64,000 nucleotides of DNA from Oscillospiraceae bacterium (GCA_015065965.1 SVPH01000014.1:1-64000), one strand, 5' to 3'. Positions 24,710 to 34,218 are shown, counted from the stretch's first letter. Numbers and translations: made by a program. Notes: generated by a model not told the origin, from the sequence alone.

Positions 24710-26731
24710 TTAATCAACCTGATATGCACCGCGCGCATAGAGAATCCATTTTGAGCGGTCGAGCGGATTTACTCCGCGCCTTGGATTTATGTGTTCCAAT
24801 CCGTCACGGCATTCTCTGTATCCGTAAAACGATTGGTTCAGAACTGCTTTGCCCGACGATAAAACCGCAAGCCTTGTTGGAAAATCCATTGAGGTTGCAA
24901 CAGGAACAATTGCTTCAAGTGTAACCATCTGCGAATGCATGACGGGCGAATCATATTCACCGCCCATTTTAACAATTTCAGAAAGAATTTTGCCCGAAAG
25001 TTCGGCTGGTGCAGTAACTCTGATTTTAAGGAGCGGTTCAAGGATTGTTGAACCGAGTTGCGAAAGTCCGTTCATAAATGCCATTGGCGTGCAAACAAAA
25101 AAGTCAAGCGGATGAGTGTGGATTGTGTGGTGTTCACCGCCCACAAGAGTGCATTTGAAATCGGTAACTTCCCAGCCGTAAAGCCCTTGTTCAAGGCAAG
25201 AGTTGAAAGAAGTTCGGATGTGTGACTGATATCTGTAATAGCATTGGTTTGACGGTAATTTTCCGTGGTAGGAAACACCGTATCCGCGCGGCATGGGTTC
25301 AAACTTGAATTCAACCACAGCCCAGCACGGCTTTGGCATTGTGTACCTTGCGCATGCGTATCCTGCGGCGGAAGGAGTTTCTTTGTAAATGACTGTCGGA
25401 GGAGAAAAATGCGCTGAAAGACCGTAACGGTCCTTAAGCAGGGTGTCAATAACTTCAAGTTGAATTTTGCCTGTTGTGCTTATTGTGATTTCCTTTTGCC
25501 CGTTTTCCCATCTTGCATCTATATACGGTTCTTCGTCGGAGAGTTCGCCGAGAGCGGCTGCAAGAGCAGGCAGTTTCAGTTGGTCTGAATCAGCGGGAGT
25601 AACTCTGACACGCAGGAACGGATTAACGAGTTTTGCGCCTTCGCTTACGGCAAGCGAGCCGATAAAATGACCCGTTTTTGCGGATGGCAAGCCGCATACG
25701 GCGGCAATGTTACCGCCTTCAACGCTTCCCGAATCGCTGTAGCGTGCGCCGCTGAATTTTTTTATTTGAGAAACCTTTTCTTTTACGGGAGGTTTCTTTT
25801 CTGTTTCAACCGCAGAGTTTTCATCGTCAAAAGTTATGTCAATTTCGGCAGGGGAAATAATTTCAACTTCATCACGGTTTGAAATCTCACCGCCGAAAAG
25901 TCTGATATGGGAAATTTTGCCTAAGGTTTTGTCGTGTTCTATCTTGAAAATGATACCGCAGAGATTATCTGTTGCTCTTCTTTCTGCCGACGGCATGTAC
26001 TCTACAAGAGCATCTGCCAGATCTTTAACTCCTATCGAAAACTTGGCACTGCCGCACAGAACGGGCGTTAATCGGCAGTCGGAAATTTCTTTTCGTACAA
26101 GTTCTGCCGCGCGTTCGGGTGAAAGCATTGTTTCGCTGAGAAATGCATCTGCTGCTTCGTCGCATATATCGGCAAGTGCTTCGGTAGCGGCACTTGCAAA
26201 CTTTTTGCTTTCAATTTTTTTGACATACGGATTTTCAAAACCTTCGTTTTCTGTTTCGGAGAGCATGAGGTATGATTGAGATGAAATCTGACGCAGATCA
26301 TTCATAACGGCGGAAATATCAGAGCCTGCTCTGTCGATTTTGTTTATAAAAACCGCTCTCGGCAGGTTGGCTGCGTCAAGGCATTTCAATATGTTTTCAG
26401 TATGTGCTCTTACGCCCTCAACCGCCGAAACGATTACAACGGCATAGTCAAGCGCTGTCAGCGCGCGCTCAACTTCGCCCGCAAAATCAACATGCCCCGG
26501 TGTGTCAATTATGTTTATTGTTGTTCCTTGCCATTCGGCAGATGCCGTTGCCGTGCGCACGGAAATGCCGCGTTGTTTTTCAATGGCAAGGCTGTCCGTT
26601 GCGGCTGTGCCTGCATCAACGCTGCCTGCCTGACGGATTACTCCCGCAAGGTAAAGCAATTGCTCTGTAAGCGTTGTTTTACCCGAGTCAACATGGGCAA
26701 GAATACCTATGTTATGGATTTTTTTCAGCAT
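24710..26731 (-). CDS. TetM-like translation-factor GTPase
   Basis: A 673-residue EF-G-like GTPase of the ribosomal-protection group. G1 is AHVDSGKTT, G3 DTPGH, G4 NKID; EF-G domains II-V follow, ending with a CxxR-type segment (YRECRDGLEHINPRRG). TetM/TetO proteins are about 639 residues, so this one is slightly longer because of an insert before domain II. The domain IV tip that in TetM reads SPV (508-510) reads TIH here (536-538) in an ungapped hand alignment, so classical tetracycline displacement is doubtful. It is chromosomal, between housekeeping genes, and codon use is not foreign. It may be a house version acting on stalled ribosomes. Confidence 0.85.
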   Translation of the reverse strand: MLKKIHNIGILAHVDSGKTTLTEQLLYLAGVIRQAGSVDAGTAATDSLAIEKQRGISVRTATASAEWQGTTINIIDTPGHVDFAGEVERALTALDYAVVIVSAVEGVRAHTENILKCLDAANLPRAVFINKIDRAGSDISAVMNDLRQISSQSYLMLSETENEGFENPYVKKIESKKFASAATEALADICDEAADAFLSETMLSPERAAELVRKEISDCRLTPVLCGSAKFSIGVKDLADALVEYMPSAERRATDNLCGIIFKIEHDKTLGKISHIRLFGGEISNRDEVEIISPAEIDITFDDENSAVETEKKPPVKEKVSQIKKFSGARYSDSGSVEGGNIAAVCGLPSAKTGHFIGSLAVSEGAKLVNPFLRVRVTPADSDQLKLPALAAALGELSDEEPYIDARWENGQKEITISTTGKIQLEVIDTLLKDRYGLSAHFSPPTVIYKETPSAAGYACARYTMPKPCWAVVEFKFEPMPRGYGVSYHGKLPSNQCYYRYQSHIRTSFNSCLEQGLYGWEVTDFKCTLVGGEHHTIHTHPLDFFVCTPMAFMNGLSQLGSTILEPLLKIRVTAPAELSGKILSEIVKMGGEYDSPVMHSQMVTLEAIVPVATSMDFPTRLAVLSSGKAVLNQSFYGYRECRDGLEHINPRRGVNPLDRSKWILYARGAYQVD

Positions 26732-26876
26732 GACACACCTTCTTTCAAGTTTTAGTTTAATTATAATACTACCATTTCATTAAATTATTTTCAATAATTT
26801 TCATAAAAATGCTGAAATTTACAAATTATATGTTATAATATAATCTGAGTCAAAATGCAAATTGAGGTGATTTGGA

Positions 26877-29450
26877 ATGAAACTTTTAGCCCTTGACGGC
26901 AACAGCATTCTTAACCGTGCTTTTTACGGCATAAAACTTCTTACTACTAAAGATGGCAGTAAATTCACAAACGGAATATACGGCTTTTTAAATATTCTTT
27001 TAAGGCTTAAGGAAGAGGTTTCTCCCGATGCCGTGGCAATCGCTTTTGATGTTAAAGCACCTACCTTCCGCCATGAAATGTATTCTGGCTACAAGGCTAA
27101 CAGAAAAGGTATGCCTCCTGAACTTGCACAGCAGATGCAGCCGCTTAAAGATTTGCTTGCGGCTATGGGTTATAAAATTCTTGAAGCACCCGGCTGGGAA
27201 GCGGATGATATTCTCGGCACTCTTGCCGCAAACTGCGGAAAAGACGATTTTTGTTACATTGCAACAGGTGACCGCGATTCGCTTCAACTTGTGCGTGACA
27301 ATGTAAATGTTCTGCTTGCTTCAACAAAAATGGGCAGGCCGCAGAGTGTTTGCTATGACAGAGAAAAAATAAAAGAAGAATATCTTGTAACACCCGAGCA
27401 GATGATTGATATTAAAGCGCTTATGGGTGACAGTTCGGACTGTATTCCCGGCGTTGCAGGTATCGGTCAGAAAACGGCACAGGATTTAATCAGCCGTTTC
27501 GGCTCGATTGATGAAATATACGCAAAACTTGAAACTATTGATATAAAAAAGGGTGTTCACGATAAACTTGCCGCCGATAAAGATATGGCATATTTGAGCC
27601 GTGAACTCGGCACAATCAAAACCGATGCACCTGTCAGTGGAGAATACGCAAGTTATATTCCTGCGCCTGCAGACGCATTTAAGGTAACCAATATTCTTGC
27701 AGACCTTGAAATGTATAAGATGATTGAGCGTCTTGAACTCAAAGCACCCGAAAAGTCAGCCGATGAACAGGTTGAGAAAGTAAACACATCTTGCTACATT
27801 CAGGAAGATTTGAAACTGCTTTTCAATATGCTCAAAAAAGCAGGGGAAGCATATTTTACATTTGACAGTGGAATTTTTCTTTTCAAAACCGATAACGGTG
27901 TTGCCGAGGTTAACCCCGAAAACAGCGGTTATGCGGCTTTCTGCTCAGACTTCCTTTTTGAACCTGAAATAAAAAAATACACATACAATTCAAAGCAACT
28001 TTATGCTTTTTTCTATGATTACAGCAATGATATAGAGGTCAATAATATTTGCGGAGATGCCATGCTGTCGGCATATCTTATCAACCCGTCATCGGGTGCA
28101 TATGACCTCAAGCGTATTATTGCGGAATATGCAAATGCTGAACAGCCTGAAGCGGAAAATGAATCTGCTTTTTATACTGCTTATCTTCAGCCGGCTTTTG
28201 AAAAAATGAATACGCTTATTGAAGAGCATAATCAGAAACGCCTGCTTGATGAAATTGAACTTCCTCTTGCAAGAGTTCTTGCTTCAATGGAAAGGGAAGG
28301 CTTCCTTGTTGATGCTGACGGCATTGAAAAGTTCGGTACTGAACTTCACGGAAGAATACAGACTCTTGTTGCAGAGATTTATGAGAGCGTCGGTTATGAA
28401 TTTAACCTCAATTCGCCCAAACAACTTGGCGAAGCACTGTTTGTTAAAATGGGTCTGCCTGCAAAGAAAAAGACAAAGAGCGGATATTCCACAAATGCAG
28501 AGGTGCTTGAAGGTCTTGCAGCGGATTACCCTGTTGTTGCAAAGATTCTTGAATACAGAACGCTCGCAAAACTTAAATCCACCTACTGCGACGGTTTGCT
28601 TAAAGTTATCGGCAATGACGGCAGAATTCATTCAAGCCTCAATCAGACCGAAACAAGAACGGGCAGAATTTCTTCAACAGAACCTAATTTGCAGAATATT
28701 CCCGTGCGTTCCGAACTCGGCAGAGAGATGAGAAAGTTCTTCAAAGCCAATGAAGGCTGCGTGCTTGTTGATGCGGACTATTCGCAGATTGAACTGCGTG
28801 TGCTTGCTCATATGGCGAATGATAAGAATATGATAAACGCCTTCAATGACGGCGACGATATACACGCAATAACCGCTTCGCAGGTGTTCAACATGCCGCT
28901 CATGATGGTAACGCCTCTTATGAGAAGCCGTGCAAAGGCGGTTAACTTCGGTATAGTTTACGGCATCGGTGCTTTTTCGCTCGCAAAGGATATCGGAGTT
29001 ACCAGAGCGGAGGCGGACAGTTACATCAAGGGTTATCTTGAGCATTTCAGCGGCGTTCGTGAATATATGAAAAACGTTGTTGAAACCGCAAAAGAAAAAG
29101 GTTATGTAGAAACCGTTTTTGCACGCCGCAGGTATCTTCCCGAACTCACATCTTCCAATGCGATGATGCGCGCATTCGGCGAAAGGGTTGCACTGAACAT
29201 GCCTATTCAGGGGACAGCGGCGGATATCATCAAAATCGCCATGATAAGAGTTTGGAAAGCACTCAAAGAGCAGTGCCTTAGTGCAAGGCTTATTATGCAG
29301 GTGCACGATGAACTGATAGTTGAAGCCCCTGAAAATGAAGCAAAAATTGTTGCAGGCATTGTAAAAAAAGAAATGGAAAATGCGGTTAAAATGCGTGTTG
29401 CCATGCAGGCTGATGTCGGTATAGGCAAAACATGGTATGAGTCAAAGTAG
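26877..29450 (+). CDS. polA: DNA polymerase I
   Basis: An 857-residue family A polymerase. Residues 1-290 are the 5' nuclease (ATGDRDSLQL, IPGVAGIGQKTA). Residues about 300-460 hold a degenerate 3'-5' exonuclease domain without the DxE motif, as in other Firmicutes, so it should lack proofreading. Residues about 470-857 are the polymerase, with DYSQIELRVLAH (motif A), RAKAVNFGIVYGIG (motif B) and MQVHDEL (motif C). It fills gaps in Okazaki maturation and repair. It heads an operon with the phosphatase, rimI and tsaD genes, with 9 bases to the next start. Confidence 0.98.
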   Translation: MKLLALDGNSILNRAFYGIKLLTTKDGSKFTNGIYGFLNILLRLKEEVSPDAVAIAFDVKAPTFRHEMYSGYKANRKGMPPELAQQMQPLKDLLAAMGYKILEAPGWEADDILGTLAANCGKDDFCYIATGDRDSLQLVRDNVNVLLASTKMGRPQSVCYDREKIKEEYLVTPEQMIDIKALMGDSSDCIPGVAGIGQKTAQDLISRFGSIDEIYAKLETIDIKKGVHDKLAADKDMAYLSRELGTIKTDAPVSGEYASYIPAPADAFKVTNILADLEMYKMIERLELKAPEKSADEQVEKVNTSCYIQEDLKLLFNMLKKAGEAYFTFDSGIFLFKTDNGVAEVNPENSGYAAFCSDFLFEPEIKKYTYNSKQLYAFFYDYSNDIEVNNICGDAMLSAYLINPSSGAYDLKRIIAEYANAEQPEAENESAFYTAYLQPAFEKMNTLIEEHNQKRLLDEIELPLARVLASMEREGFLVDADGIEKFGTELHGRIQTLVAEIYESVGYEFNLNSPKQLGEALFVKMGLPAKKKTKSGYSTNAEVLEGLAADYPVVAKILEYRTLAKLKSTYCDGLLKVIGNDGRIHSSLNQTETRTGRISSTEPNLQNIPVRSELGREMRKFFKANEGCVLVDADYSQIELRVLAHMANDKNMINAFNDGDDIHAITASQVFNMPLMMVTPLMRSRAKAVNFGIVYGIGAFSLAKDIGVTRAEADSYIKGYLEHFSGVREYMKNVVETAKEKGYVETVFARRRYLPELTSSNAMMRAFGERVALNMPIQGTAADIIKIAMIRVWKALKEQCLSARLIMQVHDELIVEAPENEAKIVAGIVKKEMENAVKMRVAMQADVGIGKTWYESK

Positions 29451-29459
29451 GATTAGATT

Positions 29460-29894
29460 ATGAATATACTTTTTGTGTGTACGGGTAATACCTGCCGCAG
29501 CCCCATGGCAGAGGGGCTGTTCAAAAAAATTCTTGCCGATAAAGATATAAAAAATATTTCTTGCTCCAGCGCAGGGCTTTTTGCTATGACGGGCGATGAA
29601 GTATCGCAAAATTCCGTTAAAGCCTGCGAGCGGTTTGCGGTTGATATATCCGATCACAGAGCAAGGCGGATAACATCATATATCCTTGACGAAACGGATA
29701 AATTTGTATGCATGACAAACGAGCATGCGGCAAGTCTTTCGCTTTATGTTCCGAGCGAAAAAATTATTGTTCTCGGCGGCGGAATTGCCGATCCGTACGG
29801 CGGTGACCTTGAAACTTATATAATATGCGCAAATTTAATCAGAACAGCGCTCAACGAGCAGTTTGACGAAATAACGGCGGAGGAATCGGAATGA
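29460..29894 (+). CDS. Low-molecular-weight protein tyrosine/arginine phosphatase
   Basis: A 144-residue phosphatase with the P-loop VCTGNTCRSP near the N-terminus (C7, R13) and a C-terminal DPYGG, which carries the general acid aspartate. Members either remove phosphate from tyrosine or, in YwlE types, from arginine. The threonine in CTGNTCRS is the feature that in YwlE favours phosphoarginine, so an arginine phosphatase is plausible, though no McsB kinase is in view. It overlaps rimI by four bases. Confidence 0.9.
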   Translation: MNILFVCTGNTCRSPMAEGLFKKILADKDIKNISCSSAGLFAMTGDEVSQNSVKACERFAVDISDHRARRITSYILDETDKFVCMTNEHAASLSLYVPSEKIIVLGGGIADPYGGDLETYIICANLIRTALNEQFDEITAEESE

Positions 29895-30331
29895 ACTTTA
29901 CCGTTGAGAAAATGACTGCAGGGCACATACCGCAGATTGCTCTGCTTGAAAAAGAGTGTTTTTCTCAGCCATGGAGCGAGTCTGCCCTTTCAGAAGAACT
30001 TGTAAATGAAAACTCATATTTCCTTGTTGCTGTTTCTGATGTGGTACTGGGTTATATCGGTGTGCAGGAAATATGCGGCGAGGCATACATAACGAATGTT
30101 GCGGTTTTTGAAAATTGCCGCAAATCGGGTGTCGGCAGAGCCTTGCTCAGAACCGCATGTGACGGAGCGGAAAGCAGAAACTGCGAGTTTATTACTCTTG
30201 AAGTAAGGGAAAGCAATGCTCCTGCAATTGCTCTTTATGAATCAGAGGGCTTTGAAAAAGCAGGAATCAGAAAAAATTTTTACTCTTCTCCGACTGAAAA
30301 CGGAGTTATCTACACAAAATATTTCAAGTGA
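29891..30331 (+). CDS. rimI: Ribosomal protein S18-alanine N-acetyltransferase
   Basis: A 146-residue GNAT enzyme of the RimI type: CFSQPWSE near the N-terminus, the acetyl-CoA loop CRKSGVGRALL at about 77-87 and the terminal EVRESNAPAIALYESEGF. It acetylates the N-terminus of a ribosomal protein. Its start overlaps the phosphatase stop (ATGA) and tsaD follows 9 bases later. The rimI-tsaD pairing is widespread in Firmicutes and supports the name. Confidence 0.94.
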   Translation: MNFTVEKMTAGHIPQIALLEKECFSQPWSESALSEELVNENSYFLVAVSDVVLGYIGVQEICGEAYITNVAVFENCRKSGVGRALLRTACDGAESRNCEFITLEVRESNAPAIALYESEGFEKAGIRKNFYSSPTENGVIYTKYFK

Positions 30332-30340
30332 GGTAGTGAA

Positions 30341-31348
30341 ATGAAAATCCTTGCAATAGAATCATCATGCGATGAAACGGCGGCAGCCGTTGTTGAAAAC
30401 GGCAGAAAGGTTCTTTCGAGCGTTATCGCTTCTCAGGTAAGCGAGCATATAGTATATGGCGGTGTTGTGCCCGAGATTGCATCAAGAATGCATGCGCAGG
30501 CAATAAGCGGAGTTGTTTCAAAAGCGATGAGCGATGCAGGTGTCGGCTATTCCGATATTGATGCAATCGCTGTTACCTATGCACCGGGTCTTATAGGTGC
30601 TTTGCTGGTTGGTGTGAATTTTGCGAAAGGTCTTGCCTATTCAACAGGCTTGCCTCTTGTGCCTGTTCATCATCTGCGCTCGCATATTGCCGCAAACTAT
30701 ATTTCCCATGCGGAACTTGAACCGCCTTTTCTCTGCCTTGTTGTATCAGGCGGTCACAGCCATATTGTTGCCGTTAAAGATTACACTGACTTTTCAATAA
30801 TAGGCAGAACAAGGGATGATGCTGCGGGCGAATGCATGGATAAAGCAGCAAGGGCAATGGGCCTGCCGTATCCCGGCGGAGTAAACCTTGACAGAATCAG
30901 TGCTGACGGCGATTCTTCTGTTTATAAACTCCCTCATCCCCATGTTGACGGCAGCGAATATGATTTCAGTTTTTCGGGTCTGAAAACTGCAGTTGTAAAT
31001 ATAATCCATAATTCAAAGCAGAAGGGGATTGAGGTCAGTGTACCCGACCTCGGCGCAAGTTGTATTGAAACCGTTGCTGATTGCCTTGTAAAAAACACGG
31101 TTAAGGCTGCGGAAAACTATGGCTTTGATAAAATTGTTCTTGCCGGCGGTGTATCAGCAAATTCAAGGCTGAGGAAGAGAATGGCTGCGGTTTGTGAGGA
31201 AAGGAATTGGCAACTTTACATGCCCGAACTCTCTCTTTGCGGTGATAATGCCGCTATGGTGGGAGCACAGGCATATTATGAATTCCAAAAAGGCAATGTT
31301 GCAGGATTGGAACTCAATGCCTTCGCAACTATGCCGATTGATGAATAA
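30341..31348 (+). CDS. tsaD: tRNA N6-threonylcarbamoyladenosine synthase subunit TsaD
   Basis: A 335-residue Kae1/TsaD protein of the ASKHA fold. It starts ILAIESSCDETAAAVV, carries the metal-binding HHLRSH motif at about residues 108-113, and has SGGHSH and the LAGGVSANSRLR stretch. It transfers threonylcarbamoyl to A37 of tRNAs reading ANN codons, with TsaB and TsaE. Those partners are not adjacent in this window. It is the last gene of the polA operon. Confidence 0.97.
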   Translation: MKILAIESSCDETAAAVVENGRKVLSSVIASQVSEHIVYGGVVPEIASRMHAQAISGVVSKAMSDAGVGYSDIDAIAVTYAPGLIGALLVGVNFAKGLAYSTGLPLVPVHHLRSHIAANYISHAELEPPFLCLVVSGGHSHIVAVKDYTDFSIIGRTRDDAAGECMDKAARAMGLPYPGGVNLDRISADGDSSVYKLPHPHVDGSEYDFSFSGLKTAVVNIIHNSKQKGIEVSVPDLGASCIETVADCLVKNTVKAAENYGFDKIVLAGGVSANSRLRKRMAAVCEERNWQLYMPELSLCGDNAAMVGAQAYYEFQKGNVAGLELNAFATMPIDE

Positions 31349-31414
31349 AAATTAATAAATGTTAAATGCAAATGAATTATCGGTAACATTTTAATTCAAA
31401 ATGCACGGATATTG

Positions 31415-31442
31415 TTGACTTTACAAAAAACTATGATATAAT
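31415..31442 (+). promoter_or_regulatory. Promoter of the PEPCK gene
   Basis: TTGACT at 31415-31420 and TATAAT at 31437-31442 are 16 bp apart. The start is expected near 31449, giving a leader of about 115 nt. Confidence 0.8.
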
Positions 31443-31448
31443 TAACAT

Positions 31449-31564
31449 GGGCAAGGTTAGGAAGGCTGTTTAGCGGTGCTGTCAAGTGTCACAAAACAGG
31501 CTGATTTAACCTCGTAAATTTGTTTAATTTTAGTGGCTTTTCTGCACGCGAAAGGAGAAAAACT
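31449..31564 (+). promoter_or_regulatory. Structured 5' leader of the PEPCK mRNA
   Basis: The leader can fold into an extended hairpin: AGGTTA (31454-31459) with TAACCT (31507-31512), CTGTTT (31466-31471) with AAACAG (31494-31499), and an inner GTG with CAC. The ribosome binding site AAAGGAG follows after a 40-nt single-stranded stretch. No known riboswitch signature was recognised and no terminator is seen before the ATG. Confidence 0.45.
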
Positions 31565-33340
31565 ATGGAAAATATTACCAACAAGAGCGTTCTTGCTTGG
31601 ATTAACGAAAAAGTTGAACTCGTTAAGCCTGACAAGATTGTTCTCATCGACGGCAGTGAGGAGCAGATAGAGGCTCTCCGCGCCGAAGCATGCTCAACAG
31701 GCGAAATGATTAAACTTAATCAGGATCTTCTTCCCGATTGCTACCTTCACCGCACAGCAGTTAATGACGTTGCACGTGTTGAAGGCAGAACTTTCATCTG
31801 CGCTCCCACAAAGGAAGAAGCAGGTCCCACAAACAACTGGATGGATCCTGCAGAAGCATATGAAATGCTTTATTCAATTGCTAAGGATAGTTACAAGGGC
31901 AGAACCATGTATATTATTCCTTATTCAATGGGCCCTGTTGGCTCGAAGTTCTCAAAAATCGGTATTGAACTTACCGATTCAATCTATGTTGTTCTCAACA
32001 TGGTTATCATGACAAGAGTTGGTCTTGATGTTCTTAAGGCTCTCGGTGACAGCGATGATTGGGTTCGCGGTCTTCACTGCAGATGTGACATTGATGAAGA
32101 AAAGAGATATATCTGCCAGTTCCCTCAGGACAACACAATTATTTCAGTTAACTCAGGTTACGGCGGAAACGTTCTTCTCGGTAAAAAGTGCTTTGCTCTC
32201 CGTATTGCATCATATCAGGGCAAGAACGAAGGCTGGCAGGCTGAGCATATGCTCATTCTCGGTCTTCAGAAACCCGACGGTGAAATCAGATACATCTGTG
32301 CTGCTTTCCCCTCAGCATGCGGTAAAACAAACCTTGCTATGCTTATTCCTCCCGAAGGATATTATAAGAACGGCTACCGTGTATGGTGCGTAGGCGACGA
32401 TATTTCATGGATTCGTAAGGGTGAAGACGGCAGACTTTATGCTATCAACCCCGAAAACGGCTTCTTCGGCGTTGCTCCCGGCACAAACGAAAAGTCAAAC
32501 CCCAATGCTCTTGCTTCAACAATGAAGGGCACAATTTTCACAAACGTTGCTCATAACCTTGACAACAATACAGTTTGGTGGGAAGGTCTTGATAAGAATC
32601 CTCCTGCAAACGCAATCGAGTGGAAGGGCAACCCCTGGAACGGTCAGGAAAGCGACGAAAAGGGTGCACATCCCAACAGCCGTTTCACCGCTCCCGCAAA
32701 GAACTGCCCCTGTATCAGTTCAGAGTTTGAGAACCCCAACGGTGTTCCCATCTCAGCAATCGTATTCGGCGGCAGACGTGCAAAACTTGCTCCCCTTGTT
32801 TATCAGTCAAGAGACTGGAACCACGGTGTATTTGTTGGTTCAATCATGGCTTCTGAAACAACAGCCGCTGCTGCTGGTGCAGTAGGTGTTGTTCGCCGTG
32901 ATCCCATGGCAATGCTTCCCTTCTGCGGCTACAACATGGCTGATTACTGGCAGCATTGGATTAACATCGGTGCAGGTCTTGACGCTGATAAGGCTCCCAA
33001 GATTTTCAACGTTAACTGGTTCCGTAAGGATGACGAAGGCAACTTCCTCTGGCCCGGTTTCGGCGATAACCTCCGCGTTCTTGACTGGATTATCGACCGT
33101 TGCGAAGGCAAGGTTGATGCTGTTGAAACTTCAATCGGTTATGTTCCCAAGGCTGAAGATATCAACCTTGAAGGCATTGAAGATGAAGTAAGCGATGCTC
33201 AACTTAAGGAAATCCTCAGCGTTGACAATGCTCTTTGGGCAGAAGAAATTGCAGGCATTGAGGAATTCTACTCTAAGTTTGACAGACTTCCTGCAACTCT
33301 TAAGGCAGAACTTGAAACTCTCAAAGCAAACGTTAAATAA
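31565..33340 (+). CDS. pckG: Phosphoenolpyruvate carboxykinase (GTP)
   Basis: A 591-residue GTP-type PEPCK, which interconverts oxaloacetate and PEP with GTP/GDP. The kinase-1a P-loop with its reactive cysteine is AFPSACGKTN at 247-256 (C252). Other family stretches are YIIPYSMGPVGS, WVRGLHCR and WFRKDDEG. In gut anaerobes it usually works in the PEP-carboxylating direction to feed succinate or amino acid synthesis. The start is the ATG at 31565 after AAAGGAG; a longer upstream reading covers that site. Strongly biased codon use implies a very abundant protein. Confidence 0.97.
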   Translation: MENITNKSVLAWINEKVELVKPDKIVLIDGSEEQIEALRAEACSTGEMIKLNQDLLPDCYLHRTAVNDVARVEGRTFICAPTKEEAGPTNNWMDPAEAYEMLYSIAKDSYKGRTMYIIPYSMGPVGSKFSKIGIELTDSIYVVLNMVIMTRVGLDVLKALGDSDDWVRGLHCRCDIDEEKRYICQFPQDNTIISVNSGYGGNVLLGKKCFALRIASYQGKNEGWQAEHMLILGLQKPDGEIRYICAAFPSACGKTNLAMLIPPEGYYKNGYRVWCVGDDISWIRKGEDGRLYAINPENGFFGVAPGTNEKSNPNALASTMKGTIFTNVAHNLDNNTVWWEGLDKNPPANAIEWKGNPWNGQESDEKGAHPNSRFTAPAKNCPCISSEFENPNGVPISAIVFGGRRAKLAPLVYQSRDWNHGVFVGSIMASETTAAAAGAVGVVRRDPMAMLPFCGYNMADYWQHWINIGAGLDADKAPKIFNVNWFRKDDEGNFLWPGFGDNLRVLDWIIDRCEGKVDAVETSIGYVPKAEDINLEGIEDEVSDAQLKEILSVDNALWAEEIAGIEEFYSKFDRLPATLKAELETLKANVK

Positions 33341-33346
33341 TTATGT

Positions 33347-33372
33347 GGGCGGCCTTGTGCCGCCCTTTTTTT
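33347..33372 (+). terminator. Terminator of the PEPCK gene
   Basis: GGGCGGC with GCCGCCC, a five-base loop and seven T. The T-run runs directly into the ribosome binding site of the next gene. Confidence 0.9.
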
Positions 33373-33382
33373 GGAGGATAGC

Positions 33383-34036
33383 GTGAAAATTTACGATGTT
33401 GTTCTTTTTGACCTTGACGGAACATTGACCGACCCAGCAATCGGCATCACAAATTCCGTTATGCATTCGCTCGCGAAATACGGCATTGAGGTTGCGGACA
33501 GAGCGGAACTTTATAAGTTTATCGGTCCGCCTCTGCATGAATCTTATGAAAAGTTTTACGGCTTTTCAGCCGACGAAGCGCTGCAGGCGGTTGAGCATTA
33601 CAGAGAATATTATCGAGTAAAAGGTATTTACGAGAATTTGGTTTATGATGGAATTGAAGAATTGCTCATAAAACTGAATGAGAGCGGCAAAAAAGTGATT
33701 CTTGCTACCTCAAAACCTGAGATTTTTGCAAGAGAGATTCTTCGTTACTTCGGGCTTGATAAATATTTTTATTATGCCGCAGGCGCAAATCTTGACGGTT
33801 CAAGAACCGATAAAGCGGAAGTGATTGCATACGCCCTTGAAGCAGGCGGTGTCAGCGACAAATCATCCGTTGTTATGGTAGGGGACAGGGAACACGATAT
33901 AATCGGCGCAAACAAAAACGGCATAGATTCAATCGGTGTTCTTTTTGGTTACGGAAACCGTGAGGAACTTGAAAATGCAGGCGCAACATACATAGCGAAA
34001 ACGGTCTGTGATATTGAAAAACTGATTTTGAGATAG
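33383..34036 (+). CDS. HAD family phosphatase (phosphoglycolate phosphatase/Gph-like)
   Basis: A 217-residue HAD hydrolase with motif I FDLDGTLTD, motif II LATSKPE, and motif IV MVGDREHDI; the cap is helical. Enzymes of this subfamily act on phosphoglycolate, pyrophosphate or nucleoside monophosphates, so the substrate is open. The start is the GTG at 33383 eight bases after GGAGG; a TTG at 33371 overlaps the terminator and the ribosome binding site. With a terminator between, it is read through from PEPCK or has a promoter I do not see. Confidence 0.9.
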   Translation: MKIYDVVLFDLDGTLTDPAIGITNSVMHSLAKYGIEVADRAELYKFIGPPLHESYEKFYGFSADEALQAVEHYREYYRVKGIYENLVYDGIEELLIKLNESGKKVILATSKPEIFAREILRYFGLDKYFYYAAGANLDGSRTDKAEVIAYALEAGGVSDKSSVVMVGDREHDIIGANKNGIDSIGVLFGYGNREELENAGATYIAKTVCDIEKLILR

Positions 34037-34071
34037 AGCCATTTCGCTAAGCAAAAAATCCGAATAAAATA

Positions 34072-34110
34072 AGGCTTGTATGGGCAATAAACCCATACAA
34101 GCCTCATTTT
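34072..34110 (+). terminator. Terminator of the HAD gene
   Basis: A 13-bp perfect stem (AGGCTTGTATGGG with CCCATACAAGCCT), a seven-base loop and CATTTTG. It resembles the stem at 18487-18525. Confidence 0.8.
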
Positions 34111-34138
34111 GTTATATGGAAAGTTCGTTGACAGTTTG

Positions 34139-34156
34139 CCTCCCTTTCAAGGGAGG
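34139..34156. repeat. Short palindromic repeat remnant
   Basis: CCTCCCTT-TC-AAGGGAGG is a near-continuous palindrome in TTTGCCTCCC...GGGAGGTGG context. Such palindromes mark a dispersed, non-coding repeat seen in many gut Clostridia genomes. Only one copy is in the window, so the assignment rests on memory. Confidence 0.4.
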
Positions 34157-34218
34157 TGGATTTTGTGAAGCAAAAGACGGAGATTAGAAGTTACAAGTTC
34201 TATTTTGTTTGATTTCTG

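Noticed and set aside
24710-26731. Acquired tetracycline resistance gene
   Set aside because: The protein is diverged, the functional tip differs, there is no mobile element beside it, and codon use fits the host.
31449-31564. Known riboswitch before the PEPCK gene
   Set aside because: No recognised aptamer core and no terminator or SD-masking partner were found.
34139-34156. Terminator between the HAD gene and the membrane-protein gene
   Set aside because: No T-run on either side and a two-base loop; it looks like a dispersed palindromic repeat, and a better terminator lies at 34072-34110.
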